DNA of 64,000 bases from Roseivivax marinus (GTDB lineage Bacteria > Pseudomonadota > Alphaproteobacteria > Rhodobacterales > Rhodobacteraceae), in contig NZ_FOAI01000003.1 of assembly GCF_900109705.1 (NCBI RefSeq), positions 186,001 through 250,000 on the forward strand, read 5' to 3'. The notes under the pieces were generated by a model. It had not been told where the DNA came from. It did not search any database and saw only the letters and a list, made by a program, of their open reading frames with translations. Positions 47,575-54,677 of the stretch are shown piece after piece. Numbering within the stretch: the stretch's first letter is position 1; every line of letters begins with the position of its first letter. The position numbers and the translations under genes were made by a program.

Positions 47575-48318
47575 TTGTTCGAAGTCACGCTCGGCGGGGC
47601 CGCGCTGGCCGGCCTGCTGTCGTTCCTGTCGCCCTGCATACTGCCTATTGTGCCGTTCTACATCGGCTACCTCGCGGGCGCCGGGGCCGAACGCGCCGAA
47701 AGCGGCGCGTCGTCGGGGACAGCCGCGGCCGCGCGCCCGGCCTTCCTGCCGGCGATCCTGTTCTCGCTCGGGATCATCGTGGTGTTCGTCGCGCTCGGCG
47801 CCTCGGCCTCGTTCGCGGGCCAGTTCGTGCGGCAGTGGTTCGACGTGCTGCGCTGGATCGCGGCGGCGCTTATCATCGTGATGGGGCTGCACTTCCTGGG
47901 CGTGCTTCGGATCGGCGTGCTCTACCGCCAGTTCCGGGCCGAACCCGGCGACGTCACCGCGCTGTCGCTGCCCATGGCCTTCGTGCTGGGACTGGCCTTC
48001 GCCTTTGGCTGGACGCCGTGCGTCGGCCCCGTGCTGGCAGCGATCCTCTTCACCGCCGCGGGCACCGAGACGGCCGGACAGGGGGCGTGGCTTCTCCTTG
48101 CCTACGGCATCGGAATGACCGCGCCCTTCGTCCTGGCCGCCGCCTTCGTCGGGCCGTTCCAGCGGTTCATGGCACGCTTCCGGCGGCATCTCGGCACGGT
48201 CGAGAAGGTCACCGGCGGGATGCTTGTTGTCTTCGGCCTGCTCATCGCCACCAATTCAGTCAACCTCATCGCCCAGTGGATGCTCGAGACCTTCCCGGTG
48301 TTCTCGCGCTACGGCTGA
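47575..48318 (+). CDS. soxV: SoxV, CcdA-type transmembrane thiol-disulfide transporter
   Basis: A 247-residue inner-membrane protein with six helices. The redox cysteines are Cys21 in FLSPCILPIVPFYIGYL and Cys149 in FAFGWTPCVGPVL, the CcdA/DsbD pattern. It takes electrons from cytosolic thioredoxin to periplasmic SoxW (and probably SoxS). It starts at TTG 47575 behind a very good GGGGAGGAG. It is divergent from soxS with an operator in between and is followed by soxW after 22 bases. Confidence 0.94.
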   Translation: MFEVTLGGAALAGLLSFLSPCILPIVPFYIGYLAGAGAERAESGASSGTAAAARPAFLPAILFSLGIIVVFVALGASASFAGQFVRQWFDVLRWIAAALIIVMGLHFLGVLRIGVLYRQFRAEPGDVTALSLPMAFVLGLAFAFGWTPCVGPVLAAILFTAAGTETAGQGAWLLLAYGIGMTAPFVLAAAFVGPFQRFMARFRRHLGTVEKVTGGMLVVFGLLIATNSVNLIAQWMLETFPVFSRYG

Positions 48319-48340
48319 CCTCACCAGAAGGAGCCTTCCG

Positions 48341-48916
48341 ATGATCCGACGCCTGTTCCTGAGTCTCGCCGCGGCCGCCGCGCTCACGGTCCCCGCTTTT
48401 GCCGAGGTGCCCATGGGCGACGACGGCCTGCACAAACCCGACTGGCTGCGGGAGACCTTCCTCGACCTGCGCGAGGACCTCGCGGAGGCGAATGCCGAGG
48501 GCAAGCGCCTGTTGATCCTCGTCGAGCAGCGCGGCTGTTCCTACTGCCGCAAGATGCACGAAGAGGTGTTCACAGCGCCGAACGTCGAACAGGCCATTCG
48601 CGAGGATTTCTTCGTGCTCCAGATCAACATGTTCGGCGACATCGAGGTGACCGATTTCGACGGTGAGACCATGCCCGAGAAGGAAATATCGAAGCGCTGG
48701 GGTCTGCTCTTCACGCCGACGATGATGTTCCTGCCCGAGGAGGTCGCCGAGGATGCCACCGCCGCCGAGGCCGCCGTCGCCACCATGCCCGGCGCCTTCA
48801 GCAAGAACACCACGCACAACCTGATGACGTTCGTGACCGACCACGTCTACGAGACCGACGAGCCGTTCCAGAAGTATCACGCGCGCAAGCTCGAGGAGGC
48901 GGGAGTCAACGAATAA
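48341..48916 (+). CDS. soxW: SoxW, periplasmic thioredoxin
   Basis: A 191-residue exported thioredoxin with a signal peptide (FLSLAAAAALTVPAFA) and the active-site pair Cys66/Cys69 in VEQRGCSYCRKMHEEVF, followed by the cis-Pro region WGLLFTPTMMFLPEE. It receives electrons from SoxV. In Paracoccus, SoxW is not essential for thiosulfate oxidation itself but supports reactivation. AAGGAG precedes ATG 48341. Confidence 0.93.
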   Translation: MIRRLFLSLAAAAALTVPAFAEVPMGDDGLHKPDWLRETFLDLREDLAEANAEGKRLLILVEQRGCSYCRKMHEEVFTAPNVEQAIREDFFVLQINMFGDIEVTDFDGETMPEKEISKRWGLLFTPTMMFLPEEVAEDATAAEAAVATMPGAFSKNTTHNLMTFVTDHVYETDEPFQKYHARKLEEAGVNE

Positions 48917-48920
48917 ATAT

Positions 48921-48941
48921 ATTCACAGACGTGATATTGAT
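48921..48941. promoter_or_regulatory. SoxR-type operator, soxW/soxX intergenic
   Basis: ATTCACAGA (48921-48929) followed by CGTGATATTGAT, five bases after the soxW stop and about 70 bases before soxX. It matches the known location of a second SoxR site (soxW-soxX) in related sox clusters. AT-rich bases TATATT precede it and may be part of the promoter. Confidence 0.65.
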
Positions 48942-49009
48942 GGTTGCCAACGCGCGAACCCCGCGTCTACGCTAGGACACAAGGGCAGGGAGGCCCGAAG
49001 GGAGGAGAC

Positions 49010-49507
49010 ATGACTCGCATTGAACGACGCGCTGTCGGCGCGGCGATCGCCGCACTCATTGCCGCCGCACCGCTGTGGGCGGCGGAGGCCGTGGCTCCGG
49101 ACGCGGTGAACTTCACTGACGTCGGCGGAATCGCGGAGTCGCTGAGCGGCACCCCCGGCGATGTCGAGAACGGCGCCGCCCTGATGAACAAGGGCGCGGG
49201 CAACTGCATCGCCTGCCACCAGGTGACCGCTCTGAACGACCTGCCGTTTCACGGCGAGGTCGGGCCGTCCCTCGACGGTGTGGGCGAGCGCTGGGACGAG
49301 GCGCAGATCCGCGGCATCGTGGCCGACGCCAAGAAAACGTTCCCGGGGACCATCATGCCGTCCTTCTACAAGACCGGCCCCTACGAGCGGCCGGGTGACG
49401 GCTACACCGGCAAGGCCGCGCAGGGCGAACTCGATCCGCTGCTCACGGCGCAGGACGTCGAGGACGTGGTGGCCTTCCTGATGACGCTCGACACCTATCC
49501 CGAATGA
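49010..49507 (+). CDS. soxX: SoxX, monoheme cytochrome c
   Basis: A 165-residue periplasmic cytochrome with signal peptide (AAIAALIAAAPLWAA). The haem site CIACH is at residues 66-70 and the distal methionine is in GTIMPSFYKTGPY. With SoxA it forms the cytochrome that oxidatively couples thiosulfate to the SoxY cysteine. ATG 49010 has GGAGGAG upstream, and it begins the operon soxXYZA. Confidence 0.96.
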   Translation: MTRIERRAVGAAIAALIAAAPLWAAEAVAPDAVNFTDVGGIAESLSGTPGDVENGAALMNKGAGNCIACHQVTALNDLPFHGEVGPSLDGVGERWDEAQIRGIVADAKKTFPGTIMPSFYKTGPYERPGDGYTGKAAQGELDPLLTAQDVEDVVAFLMTLDTYPE

Positions 49508-49530
49508 CACCCAGAGAGGAGCACGCTCCG

Positions 49531-49950
49531 ATGACTTTGTCCCGAAGAGAGACGCTGGCCCTCGGCCTCGGCGCCTTCGCCGCCAGCTTCGTTTTGCCCA
49601 AGATCGCCACCGCCGCGACCGAGGATGCCATCGCCGCGTTCACCGGTGGCGCGGAACTCGGCCAGGGCGACCTGACCCTGACGGCCCCCGAGATCGCAGA
49701 GAACGGCAACACGGTGCCGATCGAGATCGACGCCCCGGGCGCCGAGTCGGTCCTGATCCTCGCCGCCGGCAATCCCAACCCGGACGTCGCGACCTTCAAC
49801 TTCGGCCCGATGGCCGGCGCGCACACCGCGTCCACGCGGATCCGTCTTGCGGGCACGCAGGACGTGATCGCCATCGCCAAGATGTCGGACGGCTCGTTCG
49901 TCGAGGCGCGCCAGGAAGTGAAGGTCACCATCGGCGGCTGCGGCGGCTGA
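49531..49950 (+). CDS. soxY: SoxY, sulfur-carrier protein
   Basis: A 139-residue protein exported by the Tat route (SRRETLALGLGAFAASFVLP). The carrier cysteine is Cys137 in the C-terminal swinging-arm motif GGCGG (residues 135-139), to which thiosulfate and later intermediates are bound. It pairs with SoxZ encoded 22 bases downstream, which lacks its own signal and is exported with it. Confidence 0.97.
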   Translation: MTLSRRETLALGLGAFAASFVLPKIATAATEDAIAAFTGGAELGQGDLTLTAPEIAENGNTVPIEIDAPGAESVLILAAGNPNPDVATFNFGPMAGAHTASTRIRLAGTQDVIAIAKMSDGSFVEARQEVKVTIGGCGG

Positions 49951-49972
49951 TCCGGACCAGAGGAGAGAGACA

Positions 49973-50302
49973 ATGGCAGAGAATGTGAAACCCCGCGTCC
50001 GCGTCCCCTCGTCCGCCTCGGCCGGCGAAGTGGTGACGATCAAGACGCTCATCAGCCACCAGATGGAATCCGGTCAACGCAAGGATTCCGAGGGCAACAC
50101 CATCCCGCGGTCGATCATCAACCGCTTCGTGGCGGAGTTCAACGGCGAGACCGTGGTGGACGTCAAGATGGAGCCCGCCATCTCGACCAACCCGTATTTC
50201 GAGTTCCAGGCGAAGATCCCCGAGAGCGGGACCATGAGCTTCACCTGGTACGACGACGACGGCTCCGTCTACGAGGATTCGCAAGAGATCACCGTGGGCT
50301 GA
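49973..50302 (+). CDS. soxZ: SoxZ, partner of SoxY
   Basis: A 109-residue immunoglobulin-like protein, MAENVKPRVRVPSSASAG at the start, VVTIKTLISHQMESG next, and YFEFQAKIPESGTMSFTWYD near the end, all typical. It has no signal peptide and rides out with SoxY. SoxYZ is the carrier on which all sox reactions take place. AGGAGAGAG precedes the ATG. Confidence 0.97.
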   Translation: MAENVKPRVRVPSSASAGEVVTIKTLISHQMESGQRKDSEGNTIPRSIINRFVAEFNGETVVDVKMEPAISTNPYFEFQAKIPESGTMSFTWYDDDGSVYEDSQEITVG

Positions 50303-50336
50303 GCCCGTTCGACGGCAGCAAAGGGAGGAGCTACCG

Positions 50337-51197
50337 ATGTCGAAGTCCGTATGGCTGGGCGGGTGCGCCGCCGCAGCACTGATGTTCTGTGCGCCGGCGA
50401 TCGTGACCGCGCAGGACGATGCCGCCGACCGAGAGCTCGTCATCAACGGCGAAATCGAGATCGTCACCGAGGCGGATGCGCCCGCGCATCTCGAGAACAT
50501 GTCGACGATCCGGTCCGGCTGGACCTTCCGGTCGCCCGAGACGCAGACCATGCAGATGGACGACTTCGACAATCCCGGCACTCTCGGGGTCGAAGCGGCG
50601 CGCGAGGCGTTTTCGGCCGATCTCGGCAACGGCGAGAGCTGCGCGGGCTGCCACGAGAGCCCCGAGGAACTCGCGGGCGTGCGCGCGGTCTACCCCAAGT
50701 GGGACGCGGACGCCGGGGCGGTCCAGACCATCGAGATGCAGATCAACGAGTGCATCACCGAACGGGCGGGCGCCGAGGCCTGGGGCTACGACAGCGGCGA
50801 GATGATCGACATGTCCGCGCTCATGTCCTTCGTGTCGCGCGGCGAGGCGGTGAACGTCGCCATCGACGGGCCGGCTGCCGAGACGTGGGAGAAGGGCAAG
50901 GAGATCTACTACACCCGGTATGGTCAGTTGGAGCTTTCGTGCGCGAACTGCCACGAGGACAACTACGACAACATGATCCGGGCCGACCACCTGAGCCAGG
51001 GCCAGATCAACGGCTTCCCGACCTATCGCCTGAAGAATGCCAAGCTCAACTCGGTGCAGGGCCGCTTCAAGGGCTGCGTGCGCGACACCCGGGCCGAGAC
51101 GTTCTCTCCGGGCTCGCCCGAGTTCGTGGCGCTGGAGCTTTACGTAGCGTCGCGCGGCAACGGTCTGTCTGTCGAAGGCCCCGCCGTTCGCAACTGA
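50337..51197 (+). CDS. soxA: SoxA, diheme cytochrome c
   Basis: A 286-residue periplasmic cytochrome with signal peptide (CAAAALMFCAPAIVTA). Two haem sites are visible, CAGCH at residues 102-106 and CANCH at 202-206, and the special cysteine ligand of the catalytic haem is Cys247 in FKGCVRDTRAE. This is the diheme type, as in Rhodovulum. With SoxX it couples thiosulfate to SoxYZ. A terminator hairpin directly follows, so soxA ends the soxXYZA unit. Confidence 0.97.
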   Translation: MSKSVWLGGCAAAALMFCAPAIVTAQDDAADRELVINGEIEIVTEADAPAHLENMSTIRSGWTFRSPETQTMQMDDFDNPGTLGVEAAREAFSADLGNGESCAGCHESPEELAGVRAVYPKWDADAGAVQTIEMQINECITERAGAEAWGYDSGEMIDMSALMSFVSRGEAVNVAIDGPAAETWEKGKEIYYTRYGQLELSCANCHEDNYDNMIRADHLSQGQINGFPTYRLKNAKLNSVQGRFKGCVRDTRAETFSPGSPEFVALELYVASRGNGLSVEGPAVRN

Positions 51198-51201
51198 ACC
51201 G

Positions 51202-51236
51202 AAAAGAGGCCTCCGTGCGGTGCGCGGGGGCCTTTT
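51202..51236 (+). terminator. Terminator between soxA and soxB
   Basis: AAAAGAGGCC (51202-51211) pairs with GGCCTTTT (51229-51236) apart from one bulge; the 3' arm ends in TTTT. It lies five bases after the soxA stop, ahead of a third SoxR-type motif. Confidence 0.65.
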
Positions 51237-51248
51237 CGTCCGAAACCC

Positions 51249-51270
51249 ATTCACAGATATGATTGTGATA
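51249..51270. promoter_or_regulatory. Third SoxR-type operator and -10 element at the soxB start
   Basis: ATTCACAGA (51249-51257) runs into TATGAT (51258-51263), a 5/6 match to the -10 hexamer. TCACA (51251-51255) and TGTGA (51264-51268) form a perfect inverted repeat with an eight-base spacer. The element ends only five bases before the soxB ATG and there is no ribosome-binding site, so a transcript from here would be almost leaderless. Confidence 0.6.
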
Positions 51271-51275
51271 CACCG

Positions 51276-52970
51276 ATGATCGCACGCCGCCACTTCCTCC
51301 AGGCCGGACTTGCCGCCTCGGCGCTCGTAGGCGCCTCGGGCTTCGGCAACTGGGCGCGGCTCGCCGCGCAGCAGAGCCTGACGCAGGACGACCTGATCGG
51401 CGGGCCGGGCAGCGGCACCGTCTCGCTCATCCACATCACCGACATCCACGCGCAGACACAGCCGATCTATTTCCGTGAGCCCGAGATCAACCTCGGCGTC
51501 GGCGCGGTGACCGGTCTTCCGCCCCACATCACCGGCGCGGCCTTCCGCAAGGCGTTCGGGATCAAGGACGGCAGCCCCCGCGACTATGCGCTGACCAGCG
51601 AGGACTTCGTGTCGCTCGCCCGGGCGTACGGCCGGATGGGCGGCCTCGACCGCATCGCCACCGTGGTCAAGGCGATCAAGGCCGACCGCCCCGACGCGCT
51701 GGTGCTGGACGGCGGCGACACCTGGCAGGGTTCGCTGCCCGCGCTCCGGACCGAGGGTGCCGACATGGTGCGCCTGTTCAACGCGCTCGGCACCGAGGCG
51801 ATGACCTCGCACTGGGAATTCACGCTGGGCTCCGAGCGGGTGCGCGAGATCGTCGAGGGAGAGCTCGACCCAGCCTTCCTCGGCGCCAACATCTTCGACG
51901 CGGAGTGGGACGAGCCGGCCTTCGAACCGATGAAGATGTTCGAGCGCGGCGGCGCCAGGATCGCCGTGATCGGGCAGGCCTTTCCCTACATGCCCATCGC
52001 CAACCCCGGCTGGATGTTCCCCGAGCTGTCCTTCGGCATCCGGCAGGAGCGCATGGCCGAGGTCGTGCAATCCGCCCGGGATCAGGGCGCGGAGGCGGTG
52101 GTCCTGCTGTCCCACAACGGCTTCGACGTGGACCGCAAACTTGCCGAGGACATTCCCGGCATCGACGTGATCCTGACCGGACACACCCACGACGCGATCC
52201 CCGAGCCGGTGATGGTCGGCAAGACCGCCCTGATCGCCTCGGGCAGCCACGGCAAGTTCGTCAGCCGGGTCGATCTTGACGTGGACGCGAGTGGTGTGAA
52301 GGGGATCGAGCACCGGCTGATCCCGATCTTCTCGGACGTGATCGAACCCGACGCCGACATGGCCGCGCTGGTCAATGAGACCCGCGCCCCCTTCGCCGAC
52401 GAGATGTCCGAGGTGCTGGGCACCACCGACTCGCTTCTGTTCCGTAGGGGCAACTTCAACGGCACCTGGGATGACCTGATCTGCAACGCGCTCATCGCGG
52501 AGCGCGAGGCCGACATCGCGCTGTCGCCGGGCTTTCGCTGGGGCGCCTCGATGATCCCCGGCCAGGAGATCACCCGCGAGGACGTCTTCAACGTCACCGC
52601 CATGAGCTACCCGGAGGCCTACCGTACGGAGATGACCGGAGAATTCCTCCACACGGTCATGGAGGACGTGGCCGACAACCTCTTCAATCCCGACCCCTAC
52701 TATCAGCAGGGCGGCGACATGGTCCGCGTGGGCGGTATGGGCTACCGCATCGACGTGGCCAAGGCTCAGGGCGAGCGGATCACCGAGATGACCCTGCTCA
52801 GCACGGGCGAAGCCATCGATCCGTCGAAGACTTACGTCGTCGCCGGCTGGGCCAGCGTCAACGAGGGCACCGAGGGGCCGCCGATCTGGGAGGTGGTCGA
52901 GAACCACATCCGTCGGCAGGGCACGGTCAGCATCGACCCCAACCAGAGTGTGGACGTGGTGGCGGGATGA
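51276..52970 (+). CDS. soxB: SoxB, dimanganese sulfate thiohydrolase
   Basis: A 564-residue periplasmic enzyme that hydrolyses the terminal sulfonate from SoxYZ as sulfate. It has a Tat signal (ARRHFLQAGLAASALVG) and metallophosphatase motifs: HITDIHAQTQP near residue 60, LDGGDTWQGS near 148, MTSHWEFTLG near 175, VLLSHNGFDVD near 275 and LTGHTHD near 300. The C-terminal 5'-nucleotidase domain starts near residue 370. The start lacks a Shine-Dalgarno; the alternative is translation of a near-leaderless mRNA. It overlaps the following DsrE-like gene by ATGA. Confidence 0.97.
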   Translation: MIARRHFLQAGLAASALVGASGFGNWARLAAQQSLTQDDLIGGPGSGTVSLIHITDIHAQTQPIYFREPEINLGVGAVTGLPPHITGAAFRKAFGIKDGSPRDYALTSEDFVSLARAYGRMGGLDRIATVVKAIKADRPDALVLDGGDTWQGSLPALRTEGADMVRLFNALGTEAMTSHWEFTLGSERVREIVEGELDPAFLGANIFDAEWDEPAFEPMKMFERGGARIAVIGQAFPYMPIANPGWMFPELSFGIRQERMAEVVQSARDQGAEAVVLLSHNGFDVDRKLAEDIPGIDVILTGHTHDAIPEPVMVGKTALIASGSHGKFVSRVDLDVDASGVKGIEHRLIPIFSDVIEPDADMAALVNETRAPFADEMSEVLGTTDSLLFRRGNFNGTWDDLICNALIAEREADIALSPGFRWGASMIPGQEITREDVFNVTAMSYPEAYRTEMTGEFLHTVMEDVADNLFNPDPYYQQGGDMVRVGGMGYRIDVAKAQGERITEMTLLSTGEAIDPSKTYVVAGWASVNEGTEGPPIWEVVENHIRRQGTVSIDPNQSVDVVAG

Positions 52971-53404
52971 AACAGGCACGGAGACTTTTCGCGGCATGCG
53001 CTCTCGTGGCGATGGGCACGGTGGCGTCGGCCGAGGGCGAGACCCACAAGGTCGCGGTCCACGTCGACGCGAGCGATCTGCACGTGATGAACATGGCGCT
53101 GAACAACGTGGCCAACCTGCAAAGCTACTACGCCGAGCAGGGTGACGAGGTGACCGTCGAGGTCGTCACCTACGGCCCCGGTCTCACGATGCTGACCGCC
53201 GGCAGCCCGGTCGCCGCCCGCATCTCGACCATGTCGCTGGAGGCCGGCGACCTGACCTTCTCGGCATGCGCGAACACGATGGCCGGAATGGAGAAGAAGA
53301 CCGGCCAGAAGCCCCAGCTGCTCGACGAGGCGCAAATCGTGCCCTCGGGCGTGGTGCGGCTGATCGAACTTCAGGAAGACGGCTACGCCTACGTGCGGCC
53401 GTGA
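52967..53404 (+). CDS. Secreted DsrE-family protein embedded in the sox operon
   Basis: A 145-residue protein with signal peptide (LFAACALVAMGTVASA) and a DsrE/DsrF-like domain: KVAVHVDASDLHVMNMALNN, LQSYYAEQGDEVTVEVVTYG and a single conserved cysteine, Cys101, in TFSACANTMAGM, the position of the sulfur-carrying cysteine in DsrE/TusD proteins. Those known carriers act in the cytosol; this one is predicted periplasmic. It overlaps soxB by four bases and is 17 bases before soxC, so it is made with the core Sox enzymes. The textbook Paracoccus cluster has no such gene at this place. A sulfur-transfer or SoxYZ-related role is inferred. Confidence 0.87.
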   Translation: MKQARRLFAACALVAMGTVASAEGETHKVAVHVDASDLHVMNMALNNVANLQSYYAEQGDEVTVEVVTYGPGLTMLTAGSPVAARISTMSLEAGDLTFSACANTMAGMEKKTGQKPQLLDEAQIVPSGVVRLIELQEDGYAYVRP

Positions 53405-53420
53405 GACGGAGGACCCGAGG

Positions 53421-54677
53421 ATGACCGATACGTCCCGACGCAATTTCCTGCGCGGCGCGGCGCTGGCCGGGGCCGGTGCGGCCGTGGGCGGGCGCGCGAT
53501 GGCGCAGACGCCCGATCCCGCGATCACCGAGCTGCCTCCCTGGCAGCAATATCTGGGCGAAGGCGTCGATGCCGCGCCCTACGGGATGCCGTCGCAGTAC
53601 GAGGCCCACGTGGTGCGCCGCAACGTGCCGTGGCTGACCGCCGATGCGACCTCTTCGGTGAACTTCACGCCGCTGCACGAACTGGACGGGATCATCACAC
53701 CGAACGGCCTGTGCTTCGAGCGCCACCACGGCGGCGTCGCCGAAGTCGATCCGGCCGAGTACCGGCTGATGATCAACGGCCTTGTCGATACGCCGTTGGT
53801 CTTCGATCTGCAGGATCTCATGCGCTTCCCGCGTGAGAACCGGATCCACTTCCTCGAATGCGCGGCGAACAGCGGCATGGAGTGGCGCGGCGCGCAGCTC
53901 AACGGCTGCCAGTTCACTCACGGCATGATCCACAACGTCATGTATACCGGCGTGCCACTGCGCCTGCTGCTCGAGGAAGCGGGCGTGAAGACCGCGGGCA
54001 CCTGGCTTCTGGCCGAGGGCGCGGACGCCTCCGCCATGACCCGCTCGATCCCGATGGAGAAGGCGCTCGACGATTGTCTCGTGGCGTTCAAGATGAACGG
54101 CGAGATGCTGCGCCCCGAGCAGGGTTACCCGGTGCGCCTCGTGGTGCCGGGCTGGGAAGGCAACATGTGGGTGAAGTGGCTGCGCCGGATCGAGGTCGGC
54201 GATCAGCCGTGGCATCACCGAGAGGAGACGTCGAAATACACCGACCTCTTCCCCGACGGGCAGGCCCGCCGCTTCACTTGGGAGATGGACGCCAAGTCCG
54301 TCATCACCAATCCCAGCCCGCAGGCGCCGATCACCCACGGGCCGGGTCGCATGGTGCTGTCGGGCGTGGCGTGGTCGGGCCGGGGCACCATCCCGCGCGT
54401 GGACGTGACACTCGACGGCGGCAACAGCTGGGTGCAGGCACGCATGTCGGGCCCGAGCTTCGACAAGTCGATGCACCGCTTCTACCACGAGTTCGACTGG
54501 GACGGCCGGCCGCTGCTGTTGCAGTCCCGCGCGCACGACTCCACGGGCTACGTGCAGCCAACCAAGGACATGCTGCGCGAGATCCGGGGCGAGAACTCGA
54601 TCTACCACAACAACGGCATCCAGACCTGGGCCGTCAACGAACAGGGGGTCGCCGAGAATGTCGAAGTCTCCTCTTAA
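53421..54677 (+). CDS. soxC: SoxC, molybdenum subunit of sulfane dehydrogenase
   Basis: A 418-residue sulfite-oxidase-family protein with a Tat signal (SRRNFLRGAALAGAGAAVGG). The molybdenum ligand is Cys147 in HFLECAANSGMEWRG; LVVPGWEGNMWVKWLRRIE is the typical dimer/cofactor block. With SoxD it oxidises the sulfane sulfur left on SoxYZ, giving six electrons without free sulfur globules. Its 3' end overlaps soxD by 20 bases. Confidence 0.97.
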   Translation: MTDTSRRNFLRGAALAGAGAAVGGRAMAQTPDPAITELPPWQQYLGEGVDAAPYGMPSQYEAHVVRRNVPWLTADATSSVNFTPLHELDGIITPNGLCFERHHGGVAEVDPAEYRLMINGLVDTPLVFDLQDLMRFPRENRIHFLECAANSGMEWRGAQLNGCQFTHGMIHNVMYTGVPLRLLLEEAGVKTAGTWLLAEGADASAMTRSIPMEKALDDCLVAFKMNGEMLRPEQGYPVRLVVPGWEGNMWVKWLRRIEVGDQPWHHREETSKYTDLFPDGQARRFTWEMDAKSVITNPSPQAPITHGPGRMVLSGVAWSGRGTIPRVDVTLDGGNSWVQARMSGPSFDKSMHRFYHEFDWDGRPLLLQSRAHDSTGYVQPTKDMLREIRGENSIYHNNGIQTWAVNEQGVAENVEVSS

